Assembly (NCBI RefSeq): GCF_014323705.1
Contig: NZ_JABVEC010000016.1
Coordinates: 124,001 to 188,000 of the forward strand
Reading direction: 5' to 3'
DNA: 64,000 nt
Source of the DNA: Actinomadura alba
Lineage (GTDB): Bacteria > Actinomycetota > Actinomycetes > Streptosporangiales > Streptosporangiaceae
Shown: piece by piece, positions 1 through 8,408 of the stretch
Position numbering within the stretch: the stretch's first letter is position 1
Layout of the letters: every line of letters begins with the position of its first letter
The notes under the pieces: generated by a model
Seen by the model: only the letters and a program-made list of their open reading frames with translations
Databases searched by the model: none
Told to the model about the DNA's origin: nothing
Made by a program: the position numbers and the translations under genes

Positions 1-1160
1 CCCTGACGGCCACCGCCGGGGAATCCTCCGCCCGGCTGGAGGCCGCCTCCCGTGCCGCCGGTAGTGATCGGGATGACCACCTCTTCGCCCTCGGCCAGCC
101 CGGATCTGATCTCGGTGCCCTGGGCGCCCGTCACGCCGATCTGGACCCTCTTGGCGACCGGCTCGCCGTTCTCCCGCACCATGACCATGCTCTGGCCGCC
201 CGCCGTCCGTACCGCCGCCGAGGGGACGTACAGCACATTCGAGGCCCGGGCGACGACGATCTCGATACTCGCCGTCTGGCCGAGACGCACCGCCGGCGGG
301 GTTCCGGTCAATGTGATCGTCGCGCCGTACCGTACGACGTTGTCGGTGGTCGTCGGGGCCGGGGCGATCGCGGTGACCTTGCCCTCGGCGGTGACCCCGG
401 TCAGCGCGTCGAACGAGACGGTGGCGGGCTGGCCCGCCTTCAGCTTGGTGGTGTCCGTCTCGGTGAAGCTTCCCTCGATCTGGAGCTTCGTGGTGTCGGC
501 CAACTCGATGAAGCCGGTCCCGGTGGAGGAGCCGGACGACGACCCGGCGGACGACGAGGAGCCCGCACCGTTCGGGTTCCCGGTCGCGCCCGTCGTGTTC
601 GAGCCTCCCGAGGACGTGGTGCCGGAGGCCGACGAACCGCCACCCGATCCGCCCGAGGCACCGCCCACCGTCCCGTTGACGGCCGTGACGGTGCCGGAGA
701 ACGGGGCCTTCAACACCGTGCCGTCGACCTGCCGGACCGCGCTGTTGTAGGCGTTCTTCGCCGACACGTAACTGGAATACCCCTGCGGGGTGGACGTGTC
801 CGCGTCCTCGGCCGCTGCCAGGTTCGCCTCGGCCGCAGCGAGGTTCTCCAGCGCCTCCGTCCGGTCGAGCCGGGCGAGCGCCGCTCCCTTTTTGACCTTC
901 TGCCCCACCTTTACGTTGATCTTGGCCACGGTCCCGGATGTCGTGAAGCTCAGCGAGCGGGTCGCGGCGCTCTCGACCGATCCGGAGGCGGTGACCGACT
1001 GCTGCACCGTGCCGCGCATGACCTGGGCGGCCCGGGTCGCCGCGTCGGCGCTGCCGCCGTCACCGGCGAGGGCCAGGCAGGCGATGCCGACCCCACCGGC
1101 CAGCAAGACGCCCAATGTGCCGTTGAGCAGCACATTGCGACGCCTGTAGTCGAATTTCAT
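1..1160 (-). CDS. HlyD/MacA-type efflux adaptor (membrane fusion protein), 3' end outside window
   Basis: The frame runs from ATG at 1160 off the left edge (386 residues visible), so the C-terminus is missing. There is one N-terminal membrane segment (about residues 11-31). A first lipoyl half follows (about 45-100), with the phrases TASGSVESA and VGQKVKKGAALARLD, then a very short helical hairpin (about 103-140), the second lipoyl half and a beta-barrel domain. Residues 165-216 are an unusual Gly/Ser/Thr tract inside the lipoyl region. Adaptors of this family link inner-membrane ABC or RND pumps to the outside; in Gram-positives they usually sit next to a MacB-like ABC pair, which would lie left of the window. 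Family assignment is firm; substrate is unknown. Confidence 0.85.
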   Translation of the reverse strand, partial: MKFDYRRRNVLLNGTLGVLLAGGVGIACLALAGDGGSADAATRAAQVMRGTVQQSVTASGSVESAATRSLSFTTSGTVAKINVKVGQKVKKGAALARLDRTEALENLAAAEANLAAAEDADTSTPQGYSSYVSAKNAYNSAVRQVDGTVLKAPFSGTVTAVNGTVGGASGGSGGGSSASGTTSSGGSNTTGATGNPNGAGSSSSAGSSSGSSTGTGFIELADTTKLQIEGSFTETDTTKLKAGQPATVSFDALTGVTAEGKVTAIAPAPTTTDNVVRYGATITLTGTPPAVRLGQTASIEIVVARASNVLYVPSAAVRTAGGQSMVMVRENGEPVAKRVQIGVTGAQGTEIRSGLAEGEEVVIPITTGGTGGGLQPGGGFPGGGRQ

Positions 1161-1323
1161 GTCAACCGAGGGTGGCGGTCGCCGCTTGGGTAACCGTGAT
1201 GGCTGCATGAAAGTTCGATGAGATCTTGGGACCGGGACAGAACGCATTGCGGGCCGCGACCTCGCCGGCGCAGCAGGCGATCGTGTGGGCGCGGGCGGAC
1301 GGTGAGTGGCGGCTCTCAGGACG

Positions 1324-2121
1324 TCACGCGGTTCCCGCCCTGCGCCGCGGTTCGCGGCCTCCGACGCTCGAGTAGTACGACGTCGTGCTGAGCTGGCCCG
1401 AGCCGGTGAAGACGCCGGCGCCCGCCTCGACGCCACTGAGGTACTTCCCCGAGCTAAGTCCCAGGTTGGAGCGGAGGTAGTCGAGGAAGTCCCCGAGGTC
1501 GAGGTTGACCGACGAGGTGTTCTCGCTGCGGACGAACGTGTAGACCTGCCAGCCCTTCACGCCCTCGTAGAGGTCCCACGTGGTGTCGTCGACACGTACC
1601 GCGCCGATTCTGTTGCCCAGCGGCTGCGTGCCCCCGGAGCGGTAGAGCCAGACCGCGACCTCGTCGGTCGGCGACGAGTCGGCGCCGGGCTTTGCCTCGT
1701 CGTGCAGCCACAGGTCGTAGCCGATGGTGAAGCGGCCTGAGGACGGCGGCTGGAATCTCCATGCGCTCTTGACGCTGCGGTCTTCCGACAGCCGGGTCGG
1801 CAGCCCGGTGCCCGAGGTCTTCCATCCCCAGCGCCAGCCGAGCACGCTGCCGGTGAAGGACTTGACCGATTCGGGCCGGCCGCTCCAGCTCCAGCTGGTG
1901 CCCCAGCCGATCGCCGAACGAGTCCGCCAGTTGTCCCAGACGCACTGCCAACCCTTACCGGCGGCCGCCTCGATGTCGTTGACGAGCCAGTACCTGCCGG
2001 TGACGATGGAGCCGCCCGGCGAACACGTGGTGGTCGCCCGCCCTGGCGCCGCAACGGCCAACGGCGCGAGCGCCAAGGGGCCGGCCAGCGCGACGCGGGT
2101 CAGGAGCCGACGAAGTCGCAT
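1324..2121 (-). CDS. Secreted glycoside hydrolase family 12-like protein
   Basis: Start ATG 2121 is chosen because AGGGGA lies just upstream and a signal peptide follows at once (RRLLTR, a hydrophobic stretch, cleavage near AAPGRA). The 265-residue product has the GH12 (endoglucanase/xyloglucanase) fold pattern: a Trp-rich middle (WGTSWSWSG), YDLWLHDEA, and the nucleophile strand DEVAVWLYR. In the C-terminal strand, where GH12 enzymes recalled from memory carry AGFE or AGTE with the acid/base Glu, this protein reads EAGAGVFTG, so that Glu appears to be Gly. It may therefore bind glycan rather than hydrolyse it, unless the nearby Glu substitutes. Neighbours are unrelated; the divergent sigma factor is 508 bp away. 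Confidence 0.75.
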   Translation of the reverse strand: MRLRRLLTRVALAGPLALAPLAVAAPGRATTTCSPGGSIVTGRYWLVNDIEAAAGKGWQCVWDNWRTRSAIGWGTSWSWSGRPESVKSFTGSVLGWRWGWKTSGTGLPTRLSEDRSVKSAWRFQPPSSGRFTIGYDLWLHDEAKPGADSSPTDEVAVWLYRSGGTQPLGNRIGAVRVDDTTWDLYEGVKGWQVYTFVRSENTSSVNLDLGDFLDYLRSNLGLSSGKYLSGVEAGAGVFTGSGQLSTTSYYSSVGGREPRRRAGTA

Positions 2122-2629
2122 GAGCGCGTCCCCTGCCTGTGAGTGTCGACCGGTGCCCGGTGACGGCGGTGGCCGCCGCGCGCGTGGCGGCCACCGCCGA
2201 GCGTCCACCCGGCGTGGTGACGGTGATCTTCTCGAAGATGACGGCCCGCCGGCACGCGGTCCGGCGAAGGCCGATGGCGACGGAAACCTCGCCCACGTCC
2301 TCTCACCATACGTTTCGCCAGGCGGCGGGGACAGCCGGACCGCCTGCCCGGGGTGGCGGGCGCGCGGCAGGCCGACACCCGGTCGCGGAGCCGCGCCCCA
2401 CGGGCCTGACAGAGGCACGTCGCACGTCCACGCGGTCAGAATGTGGGGTTATTGCCAATAAAGTTTGGAAATATCCCGTACTGCGGCATACGCCCTGTGT
2501 CCAGCCGAATGCCGCCGCGGAGTACTGCTACGCTCACCCATCCGGTGGCATCGCCGAATCTCCTTGCCTGCCCCCACGGTGCCATCACACGGTGTCACTG
2601 CTGGAGACGCCACGCGAGGAGTGCCCCTG
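2122..2629. other. Divergent intergenic region between GH12-like gene and ECF sigma gene
   Basis: This stretch of about 508 bp holds no gene I can support. It contains the promoter regions of both flanking genes. An unusually AT-rich patch lies at 2449-2480 (around TTATTGCCAATAAAGTTTGG) in otherwise very GC-rich DNA and may belong to the promoter of the sigma gene. An open frame begins at ATG 2465 in phase with the sigma gene, but its codons do not resemble any sigma N-terminus. Confidence 0.5.
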
Positions 2630-3289
2630 GTGAGATCGGACCGCGGTGCCGAGGAGGAGTTCCACCGGTTCTTCGAACGGCACCACCGAGAACTCGCCCG
2701 GCTGGCGTATCTGCTCACCGGGGACCCGGACGCCGCCGACGATCTCGCGGCGGACGCGCTGGCGGCGGCCTGGCGCCGCTGGGACCGGGTCGGGTCCGCG
2801 GACCAGCCCCTCGCCTACGTACGCAAGATCGTGGTCAATCTGGCCGGCAGCCGCGTTCGCGGGCTGATCCGGGAGCGCAAGAGGCTGAGCGTCGTCAGGG
2901 CCATGGCACAGGAACGTATCGAGGCGCCGGACGTGCCCGCCGCGATCGACGTTCGCGCCGCGCTCCAGCGGCTCCCCGCGCGCAAGCGGGCCTGCGTCGT
3001 GCTGCGGCACGCCTTCGACCTGTCGGAGCAGGAGACGGCCCGCCTGCTCGGCATCTCGGTCGGCACGGTGAAGAGCCAGACGTCCAAGGGCGTCGCGGAG
3101 CTGGAGAGGGTGCTTCGGGCCCAGCATGAGGCGATCGGTGCCGACGGTCGTGTCCCGCCCGTCACGCCCCCGGGCGGGCGGCAACCTTTCGGCCCGCGTG
3201 AATCGACTTCATCGGCAGAAGCCTCTTCGTCTTCGAACACCGCGTCTTCGAACACCGCGTCAGGCCCCGGCCACAGAAGGGAGCCATGA
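2630..3289 (+). CDS. ECF RNA polymerase sigma factor (SigE-type)
   Basis: GTG 2630 is preferred because GAGGAG lies about eight bases upstream; GTG 2621 is the alternative. The 219-residue product has a sigma-70 region 2 (RLAYLLTGDPDAADDLAADA, with the following WRRWDRV) and a region 4 helix-turn-helix (ARLLGISVGTVKSQTSKG). A low-complexity Ser/Thr/Asn tail is encoded partly by two perfect 15-bp tandem copies (3232-3246, 3247-3261). The stop overlaps the next start as ATGA (3286-3289), so the two products are translationally coupled, the usual layout for an ECF factor and its regulator. The stimulus is unknown. Confidence 0.9.
   Translation: MRSDRGAEEEFHRFFERHHRELARLAYLLTGDPDAADDLAADALAAAWRRWDRVGSADQPLAYVRKIVVNLAGSRVRGLIRERKRLSVVRAMAQERIEAPDVPAAIDVRAALQRLPARKRACVVLRHAFDLSEQETARLLGISVGTVKSQTSKGVAELERVLRAQHEAIGADGRVPPVTPPGGRQPFGPRESTSSAEASSSSNTASSNTASGPGHRREP
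3232..3261. repeat. Two perfect 15-bp tandem copies within the sigma factor tail
   Basis: The unit TTCGAACACCGCGTC occurs twice without mismatch at 3232-3246 and 3247-3261. It encodes duplicated Ser-Asn-Thr-Ala codons in the disordered C-terminal tail of the sigma factor. The length is in frame, so copy-number change would not break the protein. Confidence 0.9.
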
Positions 3290-4062
3290 TGCGTTCCGGC
3301 GACAGGACCTCCGAATGGCTGAGCTCTGCCCTGCGCGCAGAAGCCGACCGGCACGAGCCCGACACCGCCCGGATGCGGGCCAGGGTCCAGGCGGCCACAA
3401 CTCCGCGGGCCCGCTGGACGCCGCTGCGTACGGCCGTGACGTCTCTCGCCGCGGCCGGCACCGTGGCGGCGATCACGATCGCCACCTGGCAGGGCCTGTC
3501 GGGGCTCGGACGCGAAGACGCCGGTCACTCCGGACCCGTCGCCGGCGGCTCCGTGCCCTCGTCACCGGCACCGCACACGCCGACCGCGCACACCGGTAAG
3601 GGCGGCTCGACGAGCACGTCCGGTATGTCGGCGCCCCAGTCCGGCTCGGACTCCCCGGTGACGCCGCGTTCGTCCGCGAAGCACCGGTTCCTGACGGCGG
3701 CGGGAGCGGTCGACCCGAACCCCAACGCCCACTGGACGCAGGAGAACCTCACGCTCGAGACCGAGCGACGGCTCGTCGAACTCACGGTGTCGGTACGGGT
3801 CGCCAGGACCGGCGCGGTCAGCTCGACCGGTTCCTGGCTCACCCTTCCCCGCGAGGACTTCGACCTCGCCGTGCGCGAGGAGCCTGACGCGCTCGTCTAC
3901 GCGTTCGTCCTGAAGCAGGGCCGCTCTGTTCCGCCTGGTGAGTACACCTTCGCGGTTCAGTACGACCACGCACCAGGGGTACGCGACGGCCGGCTGGACT
4001 CGTTCAGCGCGACGGCCACCGCCGAGCGCGGTGAGACGGCCATCGTGCGCGGCGGTTTCTGA
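3286..4062 (+). CDS. Membrane protein coupled to the ECF sigma factor, putative anti-sigma-like
   Basis: The 258-residue product starts at ATG 3286 and overlaps the sigma gene stop by four bases. It has a cytoplasmic N-terminus of about 47 residues, one membrane segment (about 48-70, AVTSLAAAGTVAAITIATW) and a Ser/Thr/Pro-rich linker. An extracytoplasmic domain of about 130 residues with beta-type composition follows. That layout fits a membrane-bound regulator of the sigma factor, but I see no zinc-binding HxxxCxxC anti-sigma motif and recognise no family for the outer domain. The role is inferred only from gene coupling and topology. Confidence 0.55.
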   Translation: MMRSGDRTSEWLSSALRAEADRHEPDTARMRARVQAATTPRARWTPLRTAVTSLAAAGTVAAITIATWQGLSGLGREDAGHSGPVAGGSVPSSPAPHTPTAHTGKGGSTSTSGMSAPQSGSDSPVTPRSSAKHRFLTAAGAVDPNPNAHWTQENLTLETERRLVELTVSVRVARTGAVSSTGSWLTLPREDFDLAVREEPDALVYAFVLKQGRSVPPGEYTFAVQYDHAPGVRDGRLDSFSATATAERGETAIVRGGF

Positions 4063-4114
4063 GTCATCAACGGTTTCTGAGTCAGCGGTTTCTGGGTCAG
4101 CGGTTTCTGAGTCA
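4053..4114. repeat. Four 14-bp direct repeats spanning a stop codon
   Basis: The unit CGGTTTCTGAGTCA occurs at 4053-4066, 4071-4084, 4086-4099 (one mismatch) and 4101-4114. The TGA in the first copy is the stop codon of the membrane protein, so the repeat array starts in its last codons and continues into the intergenic region before the glycosyltransferase. It looks like slippage-generated repeats; no protein motif is encoded beyond the stop. Confidence 0.9.
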
Positions 4115-4193
4115 GAGGCCCGGGTCCCGGTTCTCACGAAGCCTTCATCCAGGCGCAAGGAACCTCTGAGTCGCGGAGCCGAGGCTCGACCTC

Positions 4194-6248
4194 ATGACCT
4201 CCTCGCCCGCCACGACCTCCCGGCCGCGCTGGGCCCTGCCCGCGCTGGTCGGCCTGCTCGCCGCGACCGCCGCACTGTATTTGTGCGGCTTGAGCGCGTC
4301 CGGCTGGGCGAACGCCTTCTACTCGGCAGCCGTGCAAGCGGGCGCCACCAGCTGGAAGGCGTTCTTCTTCGGTTCCTCCGACGCGTCGAACTTCATCACC
4401 GTCGACAAGACCCCCGCCGCACTGTGGCCGATGGCGCTGGCCGCCCGGATGTTCGGGTTCGGCCCCTGGAGCGTTCTCGCGCCGCAGGCGCTGATGGGCG
4501 TGGCCACCGTCGGCGTTCTGTACGCCACCGTGCGCCGCACCCTCGTCGCTTCGCTCGGGCCGCGTGGCGCGACCGCGGCGGGCCTGCTGGCGGGCGCGGC
4601 GCAGGCGCTCACCCCGGTGGCGGCGCTGATGTTCCGCTTCAACAACCCGGACGCGCTGCTCGTACTGCTGCTCACCTTGGGGGCCTACGGGATGGTGCGC
4701 GCACAGGAGCGCGGGAGCACCCGCTGGCTGGTGTTCGCCGGGGCCTGCGTGGGCTTCGCCTTCCTCGCCAAGATGCTGCAGGCGTTCCTGGTCGTGCCGC
4801 CCTTCGCGCTGGTGTACCTCGTCACGTCGCCCGCCCCGGTGCTCAGAAGGCTGTGGCAACTGGCGCTCGCCGGCATTGCAATGATCGTTTCGGCCGGATG
4901 GTGGGTCGCCATCGTCGCCGCGACCCCCGCCTCCTCTCGCCCGTACATCGGAGGCTCACAGCGCGACAGCGTGCTGGAGCTGGCATTCGGCTACAACGGC
5001 CTCGGCCGGCTCACCGGAAACGAGGTGGGCGGGCTGGGTAACCTGAACCAGCAGGCCGGCTGGACGCGGCTGTTCGCCAGCGAGCTGGGCGGTCAGATCT
5101 CCTGGCTGCTGCCCGCCGCGCTGATCTTGCTCGCGGCGGGGCTGTGGGCGACCCGCTACGCGCCGCGCACCGACCCGATGCGGGCCGCGTTCGGGCTGTG
5201 GGGCGGCTGGCTGCTGGTCACCGGCGCGGTGTTCAGTTTCATGCAGGGCATCTTCCACGCCTACTACGCCGTCGCGCTCGCACCGCCGATCGCCGCACTC
5301 GCGGGAATGGGCGCCTGCCTGATGTGGCGGCTGCGAGCCGAGCCCGCGGCGTCGACGGTACTGGCGGCGACCTCGGTGGTGACCGCCGTGTGGGCGTACG
5401 TGCTGCTCGGCCGCACTCCGAACTGGTACCCATGGCTGCCGTACGTGGTCGGGGTCGGCGGGCTGCTCGCCGGCGCGGGACTGCTCGTCCGTGGCAGGCG
5501 CATGGGGCGGGTGCTCGCCGTGGCGGCGGTGGTCGCGGTGGTGGCCTCGCTCTCGGGCCCGGCGGCGTACGCGCTGGACACCGCCGGCACGCCGCACCGG
5601 GGGGCGATCCCCTCCGCGGGGCCGGCGGTCCGGGGCGGCTTCGGCAGCGGCGGCATGGGCCGCGACGGCGGAGCCCGCGGACCCGGCAGGGACAGTGGTA
5701 TGCGCGGCGGCGGCTTCAGCGCCAACAGGGACCAGGGCGCGCAGGGTGGTCAGGGCGGGGCCATGCCCCCGGGCGGCAGTCCCAACGGGGCCGGCCCGAT
5801 GGGGTTTCCCGCCCGCGGCGGCGCACCCGGTGGCGGGCGGCCCGGTGGCGGCGGGCCGGGTGGCGGCGGACCCGGTGGTCTGCTCGACGCCCCCGCACCG
5901 AGCGCCGACCTCACCGCGCTGCTGAAGAGCGGCAGCGGCTCCTACACCTGGGTCGCCGCCGTGCCCCGCTCCAACAACGCCGCCGGCTACCAACTGGCCA
6001 CCGGCGAGCCGGTGATGGCCCTCGGCGGCTTCAACGGCACCGACCCGGCGCCCACCCTGGCGCAGTTCCAGGCATACGTCGCGGCGGGCAAGGTGCACTA
6101 CTACATCGACGGGCGCGTCATGGGCGCCGCCCGCCAGTCCGGCGGCAGTGACCAGACCGAACAGATCTCACAGTGGGTGCAGAAGAGCTTCACCTCGACC
6201 ACCGTGGGCGGCACCGCCGTCTACGACCTCACCAAGCCGGCGTCATGA
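4194..6248 (+). CDS. GT39/YkcB-type polyprenyl-phosphate-dependent glycosyltransferase
   Basis: This is a 684-residue polytopic membrane protein of the ArnT/PMT-like (GT39) superfamily, close to the YkcA/YkcB subgroup. The first outer loop holds a cluster typical of the subgroup (NAFYSAAVQAG, then FITVDKTPAALW), and RFNNPDALLVLLL follows, with about a dozen membrane helices to residue 450. A long Gly/Arg/Pro low-complexity segment (about residues 470-570) leads to a C-terminal extracytoplasmic domain (about 575-684). Such enzymes move a sugar from a lipid carrier to an outer-surface acceptor; donor and acceptor are unknown. A 17-bp stem terminator follows the stop. Confidence 0.85.
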   Translation: MTSSPATTSRPRWALPALVGLLAATAALYLCGLSASGWANAFYSAAVQAGATSWKAFFFGSSDASNFITVDKTPAALWPMALAARMFGFGPWSVLAPQALMGVATVGVLYATVRRTLVASLGPRGATAAGLLAGAAQALTPVAALMFRFNNPDALLVLLLTLGAYGMVRAQERGSTRWLVFAGACVGFAFLAKMLQAFLVVPPFALVYLVTSPAPVLRRLWQLALAGIAMIVSAGWWVAIVAATPASSRPYIGGSQRDSVLELAFGYNGLGRLTGNEVGGLGNLNQQAGWTRLFASELGGQISWLLPAALILLAAGLWATRYAPRTDPMRAAFGLWGGWLLVTGAVFSFMQGIFHAYYAVALAPPIAALAGMGACLMWRLRAEPAASTVLAATSVVTAVWAYVLLGRTPNWYPWLPYVVGVGGLLAGAGLLVRGRRMGRVLAVAAVVAVVASLSGPAAYALDTAGTPHRGAIPSAGPAVRGGFGSGGMGRDGGARGPGRDSGMRGGGFSANRDQGAQGGQGGAMPPGGSPNGAGPMGFPARGGAPGGGRPGGGGPGGGGPGGLLDAPAPSADLTALLKSGSGSYTWVAAVPRSNNAAGYQLATGEPVMALGGFNGTDPAPTLAQFQAYVAAGKVHYYIDGRVMGAARQSGGSDQTEQISQWVQKSFTSTTVGGTAVYDLTKPAS

Positions 6249-6253
6249 GCCGC

Positions 6254-6290
6254 CCCGCGTCCCGCCGGCCCCGGGCCGGCGGGACGCGGG
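6254..6290. terminator. Perfect 17-bp stem terminator between convergent genes
   Basis: Bases 6254-6270 and 6274-6290 are perfectly complementary with a three-base loop. The hairpin lies between the convergent glycosyltransferase and SDR genes and can serve both strands. There is no clear T tract, which is usual in actinomycetes. Confidence 0.85.
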
Positions 6291-6294
6291 CGTC

Positions 6295-7038
6295 TCAGCT
6301 GCGCAGGTGCGAGGCACCGAACAGGTCGAGGATCGCGCCGCTGGCGAACTCGGCGGCGGGCGAGGCGAAGTAGAGCACCGCCTGGGCGACCTCCTCGGCG
6401 GTGGCCACCCGGCCGAACGGGCTCTGCGCGCGGATCTCGTCGCCCTGCGGGCCCGCCATGATGGGGTCCGCCATTCCGGCGTCGACGAAGCCGGGCGCGA
6501 CCGTGGTCACGGCGATGCCCCGGCCGCCCACCGCTTTGGCGAGCGACTGCCCCATGGCGTTCAGCCCGGCCTTGGCCGCGGCGTAAGCGATCTGGTCAGG
6601 CTCGCCCCGTGAGGCGCTGCGCGATGACACGTTGATGATCCGGCCACCGCGGTCGCGCATGTGCTGGACCGCGCAGAAGGCGACGTTGGCCGGGCCGATC
6701 AGGTTGATGGAGGTGATGTGCGCCCACGCCCGCTGCCACTCCTCGTACGACACCTCGAGGACGGGGTGCGGACGCTCGACGCCGGCGTTGTTGACGAGCA
6801 CGTCGAGGCCACCCAGCGCCTTCGCCGCGCCGTCGACCAGCTCGCGGGCCTGCGCGGGATCGGCTATGTCCGCGCCGATCGCGACATGCCCCTCCCCCGG
6901 CAGCCCGGCCACCACGCGCTCGGCCTCCGCGCGGCGCGAGGAGTAGTGCACCGCGACGCGGTCGCCGGCCTCGGCGAAGGCGTGCGCGATCGCGGCGCCG
7001 ATGCCGCCCGAGGCCCCGGTGACGAGTACAGCCCTCAA
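6295..7038 (-). CDS. Short-chain dehydrogenase/reductase (3-oxoacyl-ACP reductase-like)
   Basis: A TTG start at 7038 is chosen because AAGGAG lies seven bases upstream and TTGA overlaps the kynureninase stop. The 247-residue product is a complete classical SDR with TGASGGIG for NAD(P), NNAG, the catalytic Ser in INVSS and YAAAK, and the C-terminal GAILDLFGA strand. It is the second gene of a two-gene operon with the kynureninase-like gene, so it may act on a related metabolite; the substrate cannot be told from sequence. Confidence 0.85.
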   Translation of the reverse strand: MRAVLVTGASGGIGAAIAHAFAEAGDRVAVHYSSRRAEAERVVAGLPGEGHVAIGADIADPAQARELVDGAAKALGGLDVLVNNAGVERPHPVLEVSYEEWQRAWAHITSINLIGPANVAFCAVQHMRDRGGRIINVSSRSASRGEPDQIAYAAAKAGLNAMGQSLAKAVGGRGIAVTTVAPGFVDAGMADPIMAGPQGDEIRAQSPFGRVATAEEVAQAVLYFASPAAEFASGAILDLFGASHLRS

Positions 7039-8243
7039 GTGATCTCCTTCGTGATCGCGTACAGCCGGTCGAACGCGTCCCATACGTCGGCGTAGCGGGT
7101 GAACAGCGGGCTCGGGCCGAACCTGATGCGATCCGGCTCCAGATAATCGATGACGACCTGCCGGTCGGCCAGCTCGGCGACCATCCGCCTGGCCTGCGGG
7201 TGCTCGAAGGTGACGTGCGCACCGCGCCGCTCCCCGTCAGCGGGCGAGGCGGGCCGAAGCTCGGGCAGCCGGTCGGTGGCGAGCTCGAGGATGAGCTCGG
7301 TGAGCCGCAGGCTCTTGGCGCGCACCGCGTCGATCCCCGCCTCGGCGAGCACGTCGATTCCGGGCCGGGCGACGGTCATCGAGATGATCGGCGGGCACCC
7401 GCACAGGAACCGCTCGATGCCGGGCACCGGGTCGTACTCGGGCCCCATGGCGAACGGGTCGCGCTGGCCGAACCAGCCCCAGATCGGCTGCCGCAGCGCC
7501 TCCTGCAGCTCTCGGCGCACGTACAGGTAGGCGGGGGCGCCGGGGCCTCCGCCGAGGTACTTGTAGGTGCACCCCACCGCCAGGTCGGCGCCGCTGCCGT
7601 CGAGGTCGATCGGCACCACCCCGGCCGCGTGGCTGAGGTCCCAGACCATGTACGCGCCCGCGCGGTGGACGAGGTCGTTGACGGCGGCCATGTCCAGCAG
7701 CGCACCGGAGCGGTAGCCGACGAGGGAGAGGCTGACGACGGCCACGTCGTCGTCCAGGGCGTCCTGAAGCGCTCGCCGATCGACCCCGGTGTCCGGATGG
7801 GAGCGCACCAGGCGCAGCTCGGTGTCGGACCGGGCCGCGATGCCCTCCGCCACGTAGCGATCGGTCGCGAAGTTGCCGTCATCGGTGACGATCACCCGGC
7901 GGCCGGGCCTGGCCGTGAGCGCGGCCATGGACAGCTTGTAGAGGTTGACGGTGGTGGAGTCGCAGAACACCACCTGGCCGGGCGCGGCGCCGAGCAGGCC
8001 GTCGCCGAGGCGGTCGCCCAGGCGCTGCGCCAGGTCGATCCAGTGCGACCACGAACGTACGAGCCCTCCGGCCCATTCGTCCTCGAGCACCTGGCCGAGC
8101 AGTTGCCGGGTCACCTTGAGCGGCCGGGCGAGCGAGCTGTCGTCGAGATAGATCAGACCCGGGTCGGGGATGATGTATCGATCACGGAACGCCGCCAGCG
8201 GGTCCCGCTCGTCCATCCGTACGGCCTCGGACCGATCGATCAT
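7035..8243 (-). CDS. kynU: Kynureninase-like PLP-dependent enzyme
   Basis: The ATG at 8243 follows GAGGAG with a seven-base gap. The 402-residue product is a fold-type I PLP enzyme of the aminotransferase V/kynureninase group. It has the PLP-binding Asp region (MVWDLSHAAG), the Schiff-base Lys in CTYKYLGGGPGAPAYLYV, and IWGWFGQRDPFAM, which is typical of kynureninase. Kynureninase converts L-kynurenine to anthranilate and alanine. No tryptophan dioxygenase or formamidase gene is nearby, so a related beta-lyase substrate is possible. The SDR start overlaps its stop. Confidence 0.8.
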   Translation of the reverse strand: MIDRSEAVRMDERDPLAAFRDRYIIPDPGLIYLDDSSLARPLKVTRQLLGQVLEDEWAGGLVRSWSHWIDLAQRLGDRLGDGLLGAAPGQVVFCDSTTVNLYKLSMAALTARPGRRVIVTDDGNFATDRYVAEGIAARSDTELRLVRSHPDTGVDRRALQDALDDDVAVVSLSLVGYRSGALLDMAAVNDLVHRAGAYMVWDLSHAAGVVPIDLDGSGADLAVGCTYKYLGGGPGAPAYLYVRRELQEALRQPIWGWFGQRDPFAMGPEYDPVPGIERFLCGCPPIISMTVARPGIDVLAEAGIDAVRAKSLRLTELILELATDRLPELRPASPADGERRGAHVTFEHPQARRMVAELADRQVVIDYLEPDRIRFGPSPLFTRYADVWDAFDRLYAITKEIT

Positions 8244-8408
8244 GTTGAGACTCCTCACGCACAAACCGATGATCGGGCATGCGCGCCGGCTGTGCCAACC
8301 CGGCCCCCACCCCAGCCGTGATCTTGCAGTTGTCCGTGGCCAGGGGGATGATCGCGCTCAGAGCCACCCGCCGACATCGCCACCACGCCGCACGCATGGG
8401 AGGCCGCA

